Assembly (NCBI GenBank): GCA_022036555.1
Contig: CM039140.1
Span: forward strand, 248,001-312,000
DNA length: 64,000 nt
Direction: 5' to 3'
Origin: Microstegium vimineum
Taxonomy: Eukaryota > Streptophyta > Magnoliopsida > Poales > Poaceae
This document shows, one piece after another, positions 44,570 through 57,095 of this stretch. Position 1 is the stretch's first letter, and each line of letters starts with the position of its first letter. A model generated the notes under the pieces. The model was not told where the DNA came from, made no database searches, and saw nothing but the letters and a program-made list of their open reading frames with translations. Both the position numbers and the translations under genes were made by a program.

Positions 44570-46268
44570 CTGGCCACCGGGATGGACAAGTTAGCCGTCG
44601 GCATGGTTCAGGCCAAATGTGCTCAAGTACATGTGCACATAGCATAGTAATATTATATGAACACTGAAAAATTATTATGCAACAAACTTCATTTTGTTTA
44701 CTTATTTTTGCTCTTTCCAAATCCAACTCGTAGTGAACTAATGAACTTTGAGCTCAGTGAAAGTGCATCTAGCCTCTTTGTGGGTCGTTTTACATGATTG
44801 AATGACAATGTGACTAAAGATCTAACATAGTCTCTCAGTGTTGAACATGTAATTAGTTATCTCATAGGTGCTTGATTAAAGTGTATAAAGCGAAAATAAT
44901 GTATTGTTGTATAAGCAATCTAGCCAAAGCACAAGACAACAATGCAAATAGAATTCACGCAAATACTTATTTATTGTGGGATTTCCATGTTCTATGTGAA
45001 AGCAAGAACAATAACAAATAGTTAATGAGACATGACAGATTGCATATGGAATAGTCTCATATATGAAGCTTGCTAAGTTAGAATGAATGTCTTATAGGCT
45101 TATTAATAGATGATTCAACGTAAGATGTGACTTGAATGCTTGAGGTGGCGAAGATAACAAAGAAAAACTTTGAGGTACTAAGCAAAAGTGAAGGGCAAGC
45201 GTTGGTTTGACGGCCTAAGAACCTAGCTAATTAAGGTGAAGAAGAAAAATACTTCATTTAGTTGAAGTACTAATCAAGCTAGGAAGGTCATATCAATGTG
45301 AAGGATCAAATCAATATTGGAATCAATATTGGAGTGTTTGATGAAAGTTTTTTGATACATTTGGAATTATCTCTATTTAATGAATGCAATCAAGTCACGC
45401 TAAAGATGGCAATGCTCAAGTGGAATGATCAATAATATTGATATATTAGCACCCTCACTTGATGAAGATTGAACAACACGACATTGATTGAAAGATCAAC
45501 TTAAAAAAGTTTAAATTCATTTGACATTTAATTTTGAGTTATAGGAATGTTGTACTATAAAGAGGGATGCATCACGTTGATAGATAAAGTTCATAATTAA
45601 GGGTTCAAGCCAACCCATAGAAGTTTGAGAGAGTGAGAGAGAGACCAAGTTTACTAAATCAGTCCGCATTGTCTGGCAATAGTAGCGATCAGCGAAGACC
45701 AACGGACGCGTTCTGGCAGTGTTATTTCATTTATCTCAATTTAGACAACGACTGAATATTGGCAGACAGAAAAATTCTTCTTGAAAAAGAATATGTCCGT
45801 AAAAAAAAAGAGAGACATAGCTCTAGTTTGCATAGTACAAAGCTAAACTATCTTATTTTTTACTTAATTCATAAAAGCAACTATATATATTTATGGTATC
45901 ATATAAATATCATTAGAGTTGTCATAGAATATATTTTTTATATATATAACTATTTAGAATCGTAAGTGTTAATATTTTTTTTCTATAAATTTGGTTGCAC
46001 TTAAACTATGGTTTGACTAAGAGCCTATTTGGGTAGCACCAACCAAGCTTTAGCCACCTAAACTTTAGACCAAGTGTCTGAACATGTGAACTAAGAGTGA
46101 ATTAATTTTTAGTGCTACACCTAAGTAGATAATCCATGAGTCTTAGTTCTACAACTAAGAATATTAGTTCATTAGTTGACAAATATAGACTAATGTGAAC
46201 TAAATGTGTCCATGAGTCTATCCTTGAGGGATCTTTTTGCCTTTTAGTCCATCTTTTATACTGTACAT
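44570..46268. other. Remnant of gene A intron 1, paralogous to 55,060-56,200
   Basis: The stretch matches intron 1 of DUF642 gene C. GTGCACATAGCATAGTAATATTATA occurs at 44,633 and 55,090. The Stowaway-like block CAATTTAGACAACGACTGAA...GGCAGACAG (45,738) matches 55,662. GAGCCTATTTGGGTA occurs at 46,021 and 55,951. A gene-poor AT-rich insert (about 44,760-45,690) is specific to A. Confidence 0.7.
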
Positions 46269-46279
46269 CAGGGTTTTTG

Positions 46280-46470
46280 TTACCGACCGGTGGCCGGGAA
46301 CCGCTCGCCGGCGGTTTGCCGGTTACCGTCGGTAACCGCCCAAACCAGTCCCAAACCGAACGGTTTGGAATTTGAATTCAAACCCCGTAGTTCATTCGGT
46401 TTGCGACCGGTAACCGGTCGGTTAGGGCCGGTTACCGTCCGGTTTGGTCGGTAACCGATCCTAACCGCCG
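46280..46470. repeat. Left subterminal CGGTAACCG cluster of the hAT element
   Basis: At least five copies of GGTTACCG/CGGTAACCG in about 190 bp just inside the left terminus, the usual place for hAT transposase binding sites. Confidence 0.75.
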
Positions 46471-46964
46471 GGTGGTCTTTTTTTTTTGCTTGAAAAAATC
46501 AATTTTTTTTGCATGACCTTTGCACATAATGATGTAAATAGAACACACAATTCATGGAAAAATAGTGTGACACAAATGACCAACCCATCGAAATATCATA
46601 GTGATACAGTAGCCACAAATTCACGACGGAAATAACGTGGTTCACCGTTGCAACAACAAATCGTCCATGTAAATACCTTGTGTCGTAGACATGCGAACAT
46701 CATGGTCACTGGCGTTGAATATAAGGGAAGATCTCGTTTCGGCACCCCTCCTCATACTCCGCGGTGGACATTAGAGCGATACCGCGCGACTGGAGCCCAG
46801 CCTTGTAGTCTATCCATGATTGGCCCATCCAATGAGCTGTGGTCTCTCATTCCTGCACTAACATGTTGTAGAAATCCGGGTCTTGCCATTCGTAGACCCA
46901 TCTAGTGGTCGGCTGCGTGCTGATGTCAGGAACGGGGTAGGTATAACCACCACCGTACGATGTA

Positions 46965-49900
46965 TCACTGTACGAGGAAGAGGAGTACTGTGGTGTGCCG
47001 TAGCAGACAGTCGGGTCGTAAGCTCTCCTCTGCGATTCCGGCTGCCCATGGTCGCGGTCCTGAGTAGCATGTGTGAAGTCCGTCTCGCCTGCAGCCGACC
47101 ATAATTAGTACTAGTGAATAGACATAGACATAAAAAATGTTTGTAGCAATCGATACATGTGAAACGAAGTCCACCAGCATCACCAACACCACTACCACTA
47201 GCACCAACTGTAGAACCCCCAGCCCCACCACCACCACCACCAACAACAACAACACTACCACCAGCAGCTCCAGGGTCATCGTCACCACTATGACCGTCTC
47301 CACTGTCATTTGCTGAGCTGCTGTCATCGGACTCCTGGTTCCGTGGACTTTCCTCGCCCTCCTCGCCATCATCTGTGGAATCATCGCTGGTGACAGGTTG
47401 TTGCACTCGCTTCCCCTTTCGTTTTTAGCTTTTGGGGTCCTCCTGCCTAGGTCTCGTATGGTATTTTCTTTTGCCAAGATGCGTGTCACCCACATGTCTA
47501 CGGGCCCAATCACTGATGGGCCCAAGATCATCGGGGTCCACTTGGTCTCTGTCATCACAAAGAATGAATCATATTATTAAAAGTATGGTTCGTAAGTGGC
47601 TAACAAAGTACATCAACGTACCTCACAATATGGGACGGAAGAGGGATGTCCGTTTCTTCATCCTCTTCGTCGAGAACTGGAGCCTGGTTGGATCTGCCAT
47701 ACTCCATCCAGTCTCGAACCGGATTATCCCTTTCGTAAAAGGATATCTGCGTGAACTGGTCAATGAAGTCTTCTTCCTCACGCCTAGGTGGTCCGGAGGC
47801 ATCCGCGAGTCGCAGGCAAAGGTTGTAGTTCACATACACTAGCTTGTTCAGTTTTTTGTGGGACAAGCGATTCCGAACCTTCGTGTGCACTAAGGCAAAT
47901 GTACTCCAGTTGCGCTCGCATCCACTGGAGGATAGACATTGTGCAACAAGCCTCAACGCAAGTTTTTGCAGATTTGGAGTGCTCCTGCCGAACAGCAACC
48001 ACCATTGAGCTACAAGTGGAACCCATTATGTTAGGTATGCGCTCAAAAAGACAAAAAAAGGAGTTCAAAAGTACTCTTACATGGGGTTGTCTTGGGGTCC
48101 GTGGCCATTTTAATGGCCAGCTCACTGCCAAACTCCCCAAGGTGTAGACGGAATGTTTCTGCCTCCTGTAATGCCAAGACAGCGGTATGCACATCCGTCA
48201 TTTTCCCAAATGCTTCCTTGAGGCCACCAAACATTTGCGGAGTTGGATTGTAACGGTATACAAGCCTTGGGTTGAGGACAACAGCTGCAACATACGATGC
48301 ACGACAAATTAGCAAATGGTAAATACTCAATATGTAGAGACTGCTATTTTAACAATGGTTGTGATCGCACTTGGGCGCACATGCGTGCCATAGTACACGT
48401 CCGCAATCCTGCCATCCATGATAGCCTTGTACTTATGCCATGTTTGGACATTTGTTCCAAAGAAGGTCTCCATCTTCTTTTTGCACTCTTGGAAGTTGTA
48501 CACTACTTCACACAGGTTAGGTCGCCTATCCTGATCAGCGAACCGAAGGAACCTGTAAATTGGTGTCACTGAATCGATGATGTATTTGAGTCCTTCCCAC
48601 CACTGTATACTAGACAATCTTGCGTGAGCATAATGTCCTTCCTTGGATTTTCCCCACCTACTATGCAAGAACTCGGGAGATCCCATCCACTCCATAAAAC
48701 GATCACGCTTCCGATGGAAGCTCTCCATGAATATGTAGTTGGTCCCAAACCTAGTGGCATTTCATTTGACCAACTCACCACCAATATCTTCCCTCATCAT
48801 TGCATTCAACTGGCCATGGTTGTGCAGCCAAGTTGAAATGCGCTTACATACAGAGATCATACCTGCATGCTCCGGCCTTTGACCAATGTCCTTCAGCATC
48901 AAGTTGATGGTGTGTGCAAGGAAAGGTGTCCAAACAATATGCTCGTACTCCTCGTTCAATCTCTGGCATGCTCTCTTGAAGTTGGCGCCGTTGTCCGTGA
49001 TGATATGCACGATATGCTCAGCACCTATCTCCTCAACCACCTTGCAAATCAGCTGCATAAGTAGGCACAACATTTAGTGGAACCGAGAAAACATAGTGCA
49101 TGTGAACTGGCACAATATTTTGGACGTACCCCCAACAAATAAGATGAATCTTGGCTTCTGCCAGTCGCATCAACTGACTTGCGGAACCACATGATGCCAT
49201 TGCAATAGATCATAAAATTGATGACATTCATTTTTGTCGGGCCCGTCCACGAATCACACATCAACGTGACCCCAAACAAGGGTCACTCTTCCTAAAACTT
49301 TGCGTACCGGCTCTGCAGGTCCTTCTCGTTCTGATCGAGGTACTTCCCGTCTATATCCTTTCCACTGGGTGACGCGATGCCTTCACCTACAATCGTAAGC
49401 GAATCATGAGAATAGAGAAATATACGTAATGATATAGGTCTCCAAGTATATATACTTACCCCACTTCTGCGTCTTCCTGACCGCACTAACAAAGTACGGA
49501 TTGTCCGCCTGTCTCCCGGGGATTCCTGCAGTATGGAAAAACTTTCCCCAAGCTTTCCCAATTGCGTCCTTCGCGTTCCTTCCCCTCTGCGTCCATGACC
49601 CTGTATCAATCCTTGTCTGCTTCAGTCCACCCCTCATACCGGCTGCCAAGTTATAGTCATCCACCGTCGCAGGGGTCTGCCTCTGTGAACCAGACCTTCG
49701 AAACATCCTCTGCAAAGGATTGCCCCCCTGCGAAGCAATACCACTACCACTGCCACCTCCACGCTCGTAAGCGCCTCCTCTCCGCTGCACCCCCTCTTGG
49801 TACTCATATTCTGCTCTGGACTGATTAAGGGTTGCCTGCAACTGAGCCTCGTACTCGTCATCGTCAAGGGGGTGGTTGCCCTCCGCTGCAGCAGCCTCTC

Positions 49901-50138
49901 GTGCAACCCTCTGCCGAGAGCGGTCACTAGTTGCCTGCCTAGTTCTGTCGATTTCCTGCTGAAAGTACTCCCGGACTTCTCTGGGCACCTTGCTGCAGTG
50001 GATCACCTCCGTCCCGCGCGCAGCCAAATGCTGCTTCAATCGGGAAGCACCACCCCCGACTTTTTGTGTACGACAGTAATTGCATCTCCAACCGGGAGCA
50101 AGATTTTCACCATGCTCTCATACCACGTCTCTCGGCAT
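46965..50138 (-). pseudogene. hAT transposase gene, several nonsense mutations
   Basis: From ATG 50,138: MPRDVV then a stop at 50,119-50,121, then the BED finger WRCNYCRTQKVGGGASRLKQHLAARG...HC. Next come an acidic/Gln-rich linker (to 49,450) and an exon with DUF659 motif GVTLMCDSWTGPTKMNVINFMIYCNG (49,280-49,200). IVHIITDNGANFKRACQRL (48,990) and NATRFGTNYIFMESF (48,760) follow. The dimerisation domain (LRLVAQCLSSSGCERNWSTFALVHTKVRNRL, about 47,960-47,860) is intact. Low-complexity Gly/Ser/Asp sequence forms the end (47,400-47,170). Stops at 50,119, 49,292, 49,283 and 48,762 break it; three of these stand where Trp is expected. The exon structure is only partly resolved. Confidence 0.8.
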
Positions 50139-50494
50139 CTTCCTGCACAAATGAACAACACAAACAAATCGAACACATGCATCAAATCATACCGCAAATA
50201 AACCTAAATCCTAACATACACCTAAATCCTAAATCCTATATCAATAAAATCCTAAATTCTAAATCCTACATACATCCTAAAGCAAATCCAACCGCAAATC
50301 TTAAATCCTAAACCAAATAAACCTAACTCCTATATACATCCTAAGTCAAATCCTACCTAAATCCTACAATAAATATTTTCTACATCATATACTCCATCAA
50401 TCCTACATCCTAGATCTTGTTATAACTAAATCCTACAGCTAAAACAACTACAAATGCAAGGAAATAAAAAAAACAAAAAAAAGCTTACCGAAGC

Positions 50495-51008
50495 ACCCGG
50501 TCGGTTACCGTGCGCCCGGTCGGTAACCGCCCGCGCCCGGTCGGTAACCGCCGGGGGGAGGGAGGCGTGGTGGCGGGGTCGGTTACCGACCAAATCCCTC
50601 GGTAACCGCCGTCGTCCGGTCGGTAACCGAGGCGCTCGGTCGGCTGCGGGCGGCGCAGGGGTGGAAATGTTGGGGGCGGGGGCGGATAGGGTTTGGGGAG
50701 CGGACAGCCCCCCCCCCCCCCCCCACGCCGACAGCTCCCTTGTAGGAGGCGCCAGGAGCAAATGGGCCGCATGGGCCCTTAACGGGCCGGCCGATTTTTT
50801 TTTTCAAACTTAAACACGTCCAAAAAAAATAGCAAACGAACTCCAATTTGAAATTTTTTTACACCATTCGACTCTATAAATCGTGAACTATTTTTAGGAA
50901 TTTTTTTAGATTTTTTTTTGAAATTCAAATTTGAAATTTGAATTCAAACCAGTACCGAAACCGAACCGTTCACGGGTAGTTTGTCGGTAACTGACGGTTA
51001 CCGACCGG
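50495..51008. repeat. Right subterminal CGGTAACCG cluster of the hAT element
   Basis: About eight copies of CGGTTACCG or CGGTAACCG between 50,508 and 50,632 and again near 50,990-51,008, in both orientations. A run of 17 C (50,708-50,724) lies between. Confidence 0.75.
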
Positions 51009-51206
51009 TTTGAAAAACCCTGTGCATAACAGCACCATGCCATCATAATATTGTATAGGTACATCTGGTTCTCGAATAGTACTCCGTATATATTCTACGG
51101 CCGCTTGCCATTGCACATTGCAGGTACAGTTAGTGGCCAATGGCCATACACATGTACGGAACCATCAAGCATCAGCAGAGGGCAGGTACGTGTACGGCGC
51201 TGCAGA

Positions 51207-53006
51207 CTACAACAAAAACCGGCGCGCGGCGTGCTTGCGCAGGCCGACGAGCGAGACGTCGTCCACGACCGGCCCGCAGAGCGTCCCGTCAGGCTTCATG
51301 TGGTGGTTGTAGCTCTGGAACACGACGCGCGTGAGGTTCGCGGTCGCCGTGAACTCGAGCACCGCGGCGCGCGCGCTCCCGCCGTGTCCCGGGACTCGTG
51401 CGTCGCCCTCGCCGTCGCCCGCGCCGCGTACGCCTCCACGGCCAAGGACCCCACGCACCCGTTGCCCGCGTCCCCGACCGAGAACGACAGGCGGTAGCGC
51501 CGGCCGGGCACGGTGCGCAGCTCCTGCACCAGCGCGGCCTCCCTGCCGGCCACCAGCTCCACGGCGCGTGCGCCGCGCGGCACCGCGTCCACGTACTTGA
51601 CCACCTTCGTGCCCGACATCACCATCCACCCCGGCAGCGGTGACACGTCGTCCTCGTCCATCGGCGGCACCAGCACGCCCCACGCCGTGTCCCGGAAGAT
51701 GAACGGACCCTCCTCGAAGTCTCCGTTCCTCAGCATGTTACCTGTGCATATGCCGCGCTGGGTTGTTACACCGTTTGCCAGGATTACCTCCGAAACAAAA
51801 CCATTCTTTGGAACCTTACTTCGGAATTTCACGAACCTTTGGTAAGATACGGAGGGCTGAGGGCCTTGATGGCGACGGAGTCGATGAGGGGGCCGCACGC
51901 CGGGTCGTCGTCGTGGCCGGGGTTGTGGATGGTGAGCCACGCGGTGGTGTGCCTGGCTCTGAAGGCGTAGGAGTAGGAGTCCCAGCCGGTGCTGGTGTAC
52001 ACCGTCTGGATGGGGAGGACGCCGGACTCCGCGGCGACGGACACGTTCAGCTGCTCGGCCTGCGCAGAAGGTGATGGAGTAGGTCGTCTTTCGGTTCACT
52101 GTTAGCTTCTGCCGGATGGTTGCGTCGTTGCCCAGACGCACGGCGTAGGCGCCTTCCGGCACCCGGAGGATCATGTCGTCCTGCTTCTGCCCGGACCCGA
52201 TGTACTCCACGAACCCAGAGATCTCCCAGTTTGGTATGGAGTTTTGACCCATCACCCTGGTGCCGTTCAGATCCGACTTGGCCGGCCCGAGCTCAAAGTT
52301 GCCATTTGGTAATAGGCCTGAACACAATAAAACAAGGAATGAAAGACTCATATGAGTACGGCTTTGTAAAATGGTCGAGCAATCTTTACAATCACAGATA
52401 CGTTTTTTTGGTCTGTTCAGGTTCTTCTTCTATCTTCACCCAACAAATTAGCATGTCCTGAAGGGTGCTGGGCGCTAGCTGGTGCGTGAAATGACATGTT
52501 GTAGATTTTGTTTCGGATTTGAAGGCTGAGCTTTAATACTCCACATCACTATTTAATCGTCGTCAAACTGATCATATCACTGGTTTAGATTATTGAGAAC
52601 TCTGAAACCAACTACACACCTATGTTCTGAAATTAGAAATTTTGCGAGTGTTCTTGCGACCATCGAATTGTTTGATTTCGGCCAATTTAAACAGCACCTG
52701 GACATTGCTAGACGAAACTGAAAACAGCAAGAAGAAAAGGAAGCAAGCTCCTCAGCACTCAGCAGCAGCTTAGAACGGAACTGAAGATCATCTAGCTGCT
52801 GTTTGTGTGAACTATACCACCGGTAACTTCTGCGCAAGTCGTCATACTAGGATCTAAAGATATGCAAGCAGTCAACATTGGAGTACGTCAGTTTGCTAGA
52901 TCTCACCGTCGGTGACGACGCCTGAAGCCACTCGAGCAGCCACACCGACGACCAAGAGCAGCAGCACGGGGCAGCGTGACTGAGGTTCCCTTCTCATGAG
53001 CTCCAT
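51207..53006 (-). pseudogene. DUF642 gene B, frameshifted in exons 2 and 3
   Basis: Three exons are clear: 53,006-52,907 (signal peptide MELMRREPQSRCPVLLLLVVGVAARVASG), 52,317-51,837 (GLLPNGNFELGPAKSDLNGTRVMGQNSIPNWEISG) and 51,741-51,207 (GNMLRNGDFEEGPFIFRDTAWGVLVPP, end HAARRFLL). Compared with gene C, exon 2 has a net 17-bp loss near 52,065, removing the ARTCAQ region and shifting the frame. Exon 3 has a one-base loss near 51,385 (after HESRDT). Both exons read perfectly on either side. The exon 2 donor is GTTCGT, weaker than in C. The defects look young because no other stops are present. Confidence 0.85.
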
Positions 53007-53112
53007 GCCTCCCTCCTCCTTCGACCTTCGGCGACGCGGACTGAGCTCTCGAGCAGATATCTCGATGGAACAGTCTCACGAGCAAGGCCGCGCCGAGTCT
53101 CGTGTGACTCTA

Positions 53113-53129
53113 CTTATAGAGAGCTTATA
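53113..53129 (-). promoter_or_regulatory. TATA boxes of DUF642 B
   Basis: Minus-strand TATAAG occurs at 53,118-53,113 and 53,129-53,124, about 110-120 bp before the ATG at 53,006. Gene C has the same TATAAG at the equivalent place. Confidence 0.55.
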
Positions 53130-53866
53130 GCTAGCGCGAGCCTCGCGCAGGGAAACGAGTTGCGGAGATGAGGCGAGAGATCTTAGCGCAAGTGGTAACG
53201 GTGGTGTAACGAGCAATGCCCTCGCATGGCGGGCAACTCCCAGTCCCAGCCGGACAGAAACAAGAAACAAAACCTATAATTATTTGACTTCCACATTTGG
53301 TCTTGTTGCCAGATGATATTGCTCTAAATCTTTCTTGCACAGCAAGACCACGTCAAACACTTTCCTCTGGCCTCTGGCGATCTTAGTGCGTCACTTACAC
53401 CAGTGCGGAGTGAACCCACCGTTCCAACTGTGTCAACACTGATAAACTAAGTCACTCTTTTATGAATGACCAAACTTAAATTCCTTTCAGAATCCTTGCA
53501 AAGGTGTGTTTCCAATTGTATATTTAGGTTTTTTTTTTGCTAATTCTATACTCAATGCTATTCTTTTGGTAGTAGGAGACATGACCATCATCGATTGCAA
53601 GGCTCCAATGGTGCATCACCTGAGAATGATGAAGGTAAACAAAAAAATGAACAATTAAACATTCCGATTTTCGTTGCATGCTTTTGAGTTTTTCTAATGA
53701 ATACCGGTACATGGTTCCACGCGGCGCGGACTACGGGTTTGCTTAGGCAAAATGGCTTGGAGTGGATCCAGAAGAGCTCCTAGACGTTCCATTTTGGACG
53801 TGTGGGGGCTCTGATTCTTGTCTGGCGCTGGCCGCCCTGTCTTTCAGTGTGCAAAGCAGAGTGTCT
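53130..53866. other. Intergenic between DUF642 B promoter and C 3' end
   Basis: Contains the 5' flank of gene B and the 3' flank of gene C. No other gene or element recognised. Confidence 0.5.
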
Positions 53867-56800
53867 CTACAAAAGCAACCGTCGGGCAGCGTGCTTGGGC
53901 AGGCTGACGAGGGCGACGTCGTCCACGACCGGCCCGCAGAGCGTCCCATCGGACTTCACGTAGTGGCCCATGCTCTGGAAGACGACACGGGTAAGGTTGG
54001 CTACCGCCGAGAACTCCAACTCGCTGCGCACGTACCCGCCCGTGCCGTGGGACTGGTACGAAACCGGCCGCCTGCCCCGCGCCGCGTACGCGTCCACGAG
54101 CAGGGTGCCCGCGCACCCGTTTTTTGCGTCGCCGACGGAGAAGGACAGCTTGTACGACCGCCCGGGCACTGTGCGCACCTCCTGCACCAGCGCGGCCTCC
54201 GTGCCGGCCACCAGCTCCACGGCGTACGAGCCGTGCGGCACCGCGTGGTGCGCCGCGTCCACGTACTTGACCACCTTCGTGTACGACATCACCATCCACC
54301 CTGGCAGCGGAGACACGTCGTCCTCGTCCATCGGCGGCACCAGCACGCCGCATTGGGAGTCCGGGAACACGTACGGGCCCTCCTCAAAGTCTCCGTTTCT
54401 CAGCATGTTGCCTGCATGCACGTACAGAGAGATCAGGTTGAAACAATGCTCACGATCTGTACGTTTTCAAGCTTATTATTTGATTTGAGGTCAAAATAAG
54501 TGATACCCTTTGCGCGGCTGGGAGGGTGGAGGGCCTTGATGGCGATGGAATCGATGACGGGGCCGCACGCCGGGTCCTCGTCGACGCCGGGGTTGTGGAT
54601 GGTGAGCGACACGGCGGTGTGCCTGGCCTTGAAGGCGTAGGAGTAGGAGTCCCACCCGCTGCTGGTGTACACGGTCTGGACGGGGAGGACGCCGGACTCC
54701 GGGGCGACGGACACGTTCAGCTGCTCGGCCTGCGCGCAGGTGCGCGCCGCGCTGAAGGTGATGGAGTAGTACGTGCGCCGGGTCATGCCTGTAAGCCGCT
54801 GCCGGATGGTGGCGTCGTTGCCCAGCCGCACAGCCCGTGCGCCGTCGGGCACCACGAGGACCATGTCGTTCTGCTGCTGCCCCGGCTCGATGTACTCCAC
54901 GAACCCTGAGGTCTCCCAGTTGGGTATGGAGTTTTGACCAATCACCCTTGTCCCGTTCATCTGGGACTTATCTGGACCTTGCTCGAAGTTACCGTTTGGT
55001 AGTAGCCCTGGACACACCCAGGATGACACAAGTTAGCCGTCGTCGTAACTCAATAGTGTACATGCACATCCTTCAGGACGACAAACGTGCTGAAGTACAG
55101 GTGCACATAGCATAGTAATATTATATTATTACTGAACACTGAATAATTATCATGCAACAACCTTCATTTTGTTTACGTATATCTTTGCTCTGCCCAAATC
55201 CGCCTACGGCTTCTTAGACAGTTAAATTACTGATTCCTAGACTGACGAGGCCAGCTTGATTGCCGAGGACTAATTGTTACTAGTTCAAACTAAAAATTAG
55301 ATTAGCCAACTAAAGTTTGGTTGGACGTTGTTTAGAATCTTTCTACTAAAAGTTCCATAGACACCTTTAGTCCCACTAGATAGGTTTACTCAACTGATGG
55401 ACTAATTGTTAGCTGAAGGGTTCAACTAGTTTACATGTTTGGATGAACTAGTACTAACTATTGGAGCTGCATGTGCGCGCACCACTTTGCTAACTAATCC
55501 TACACCTCATGACAATCTATCTCAATCGCGTGATCGATACAGTATCTTCTATTATTCCATTCTCATAGGTCAACGCTCGCTTCCCACGAAACTCTAATGA
55601 ATCATGTCCCCCTTTTTTTAAGGGGTACCGTGGTACTTCAGTTCTGGCCGTATTATTTCATTCATCCCAATTTAGACGGCGCCTGAACAATGGCAGACAG
55701 CAAAATTCTTCTAAGAAAAGGAACAGCAACGTCTTGAGTACTATCTCCATCCAAAAAAAAAAGACACAAGTCTAGTTAGCATAGCACAAAACTAAACTAT
55801 ATTAAATTTGACTTAATCCATAAAAACACCTACATATATATTGTAGTTAAAGTTGTCGTAGAACATATTTTCATAATATAACTACTTAGAATAGTAGGTG
55901 TTAATGGTTTCCGTCTATAAATTTGGTTGCACTTCAACTAGTTTGACTAAGAGCCTATTTGGGTACCAGCAATCAAACTTTAGCCACCTAAATTTTAGAT
56001 CAAAGTATCCAAACATATGAACTAAGATTGAATTAATTTTTAGTTCCACACCAAAGTAGATATTAGTTCACTATTCCTATTCGGCAAATATAGACTAATG
56101 TGATCGAATTAAAAGGTGTCTTGTGTCCATGTGTCTATGCCTAAGGGTTCTTTTTCCTTTTAGTCCACTTTTAGTCTACATATGCAAACACCACTTGACT
56201 AATTTTTTTGTTTTGAACTGTACTTGATTAAAAGTGGTCTTTCTAAACACAAGCTTAACTAAATTTTAGTCCACCTAGACTTTAGTTGTAGGTCATCAAA
56301 ACAGGGTCTAAGGAAACACCTAGAGTTACATATATACTTTGTGAGATGATGGAGGGAGCGGTCAGTGCAAATAGTGAGATAACGACAACAAACTTATGCC
56401 AATGTGTGTGAAGAAGGTCTTAAAAAAATATGCACGGCGCCAAGAGTTAGAGCATGTTTGGATCCCTTTGATAAATTGGTAAATTGAAAAAAGAGCAAAA
56501 GAATTACTGTTTTTTTGGCAAATGGATCCAAACATGCAAGACAAAAAATGACAAAAGAGCAAAAATTTGTCATTTGGTGGCAAATAGAAAATCCTCCCAC
56601 TCATACCCCTCCCTCCTATGCTCCTATGCATGACATGTGAATGAGAATGCAATTATTAGGGGTAGAATTGTCTTTGTATGTGTTATTTGTCATTTGCCAT
56701 TTACCAAGGGATCCAAACACTAGAAATTAACAAAAGATTTGCCAACTTTATTTATCATTTGCCATTTACTCTTTGGCAAAAGATCCAAACATGCCCTTAA

Positions 56801-57014
56801 TTGAATTCTTAAATGGAAGGCAAGCTCATTAATTCTCACCAATGTGCATCATGCTATTATGCAAAGATCTAATAAGGCACGTACGTAATCAGCATTGGAG
56901 TAGCAGTTTGCGGATCTCACCGTCACGGATGGCCGAAGCCACTCCAGCCGCAGCCACGCCGACGAGCAAGAACAGCAGCACGCCGCGACATGAGCTCCTG
57001 CCGCTCCCCGCCAT
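53867..57014 (-). CDS. DUF642 gene C, three exons, intact (379 residues)
   Basis: Exons: 57,014-56,921, 55,007-54,507 and 54,411-53,867 (94+501+545 bp = 380 codons including the stop). Both junctions use GT-AG with phase 1 and restore Gly (DG-LLPNGNFE and AKG-NMLRNGDFEEGP). The protein has a signal peptide (MAGSGRSSCRGVLLFLLVGVAAAGVASA), then two galactose-binding-like halves: NSIPNWETSGFVEYIEPGQQQ ... GWDSYSYAFKARHTAVSLTIHNPG and GWMVMSYTKVVKYVDAAHHAVPHGSYAVELVAG ... DGTLCGPVVDDVALV. DUF642 proteins are secreted, bind cell-wall polysaccharide and affect pectin methylesterase activity. The length fits the family (about 370). Intron 1 (1.9 kb) has gathered MITEs. Confidence 0.93.
55640..56300. 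repeat. Old MITE cluster in intron 1 of gene C, shared with gene A
   Basis: A Stowaway-like stretch (from CTCCATCCAAAAAA, 55,745) and a second element beginning GAGCCTATTTGGGTA (55,951) are present at equivalent positions in the gene A remnant (45,780-46,260). They were therefore in place before the two genes duplicated. Confidence 0.6.
56450..56796. mobile_element. Tourist-like MITE, 347 bp, TSD TTA, in intron 1 of gene C
   Basis: GAGCATGTTTGGATC at the left and GATCCAAACATGCCC at the right are inverted repeats flanked by TTA (56,447-56,449 and 56,797-56,799). Non-coding. Confidence 0.8.
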
Positions 57015-57089
57015 GCCGGGCTCCCTGCCTAGTAGCCTTCTCGTCGACGGAACAGTGTGAAGAGACCAGGCCATGGCGCTGCTCCTTCA

Positions 57090-57095
57090 CTTATA
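57090..57095 (-). promoter_or_regulatory. TATA box of DUF642 C
   Basis: Minus strand GCTATAAGTG, 76 bp before the ATG at 57,014. Confidence 0.6.

Larger units (their letters stand above)
46269..51022 (-). mobile_element. hAT transposon, 4.75 kb
   Basis: Termini CAGGGTTTTT (46,269) and AAAAACCCTG (ends 51,022). Both subterminal regions are crowded with CGGTAACCG/CGGTTACCG motifs. A minus-strand gene with BED finger, DUF659 and hAT dimerisation domains fills the interior. CTGTACAT precedes the left end and CTGTGCAT overlaps the right end (51,020-51,027), a possible imperfect 8-bp target duplication. It lies in the intron-1 remnant of DUF642 A. Confidence 0.88.

Noticed and set aside
51296..52351. 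351-codon single frame across DUF642 B
   Set aside because: It only stays open because the exon 2 frameshift happens to read through the intron; the three-exon model matches genes C and D.
54526..54909. Plus-strand Gly/Val-rich frame over DUF642 C (similar ones over B and D)
   Set aside because: Antisense shadow of the highly GC-biased DUF642 exons.
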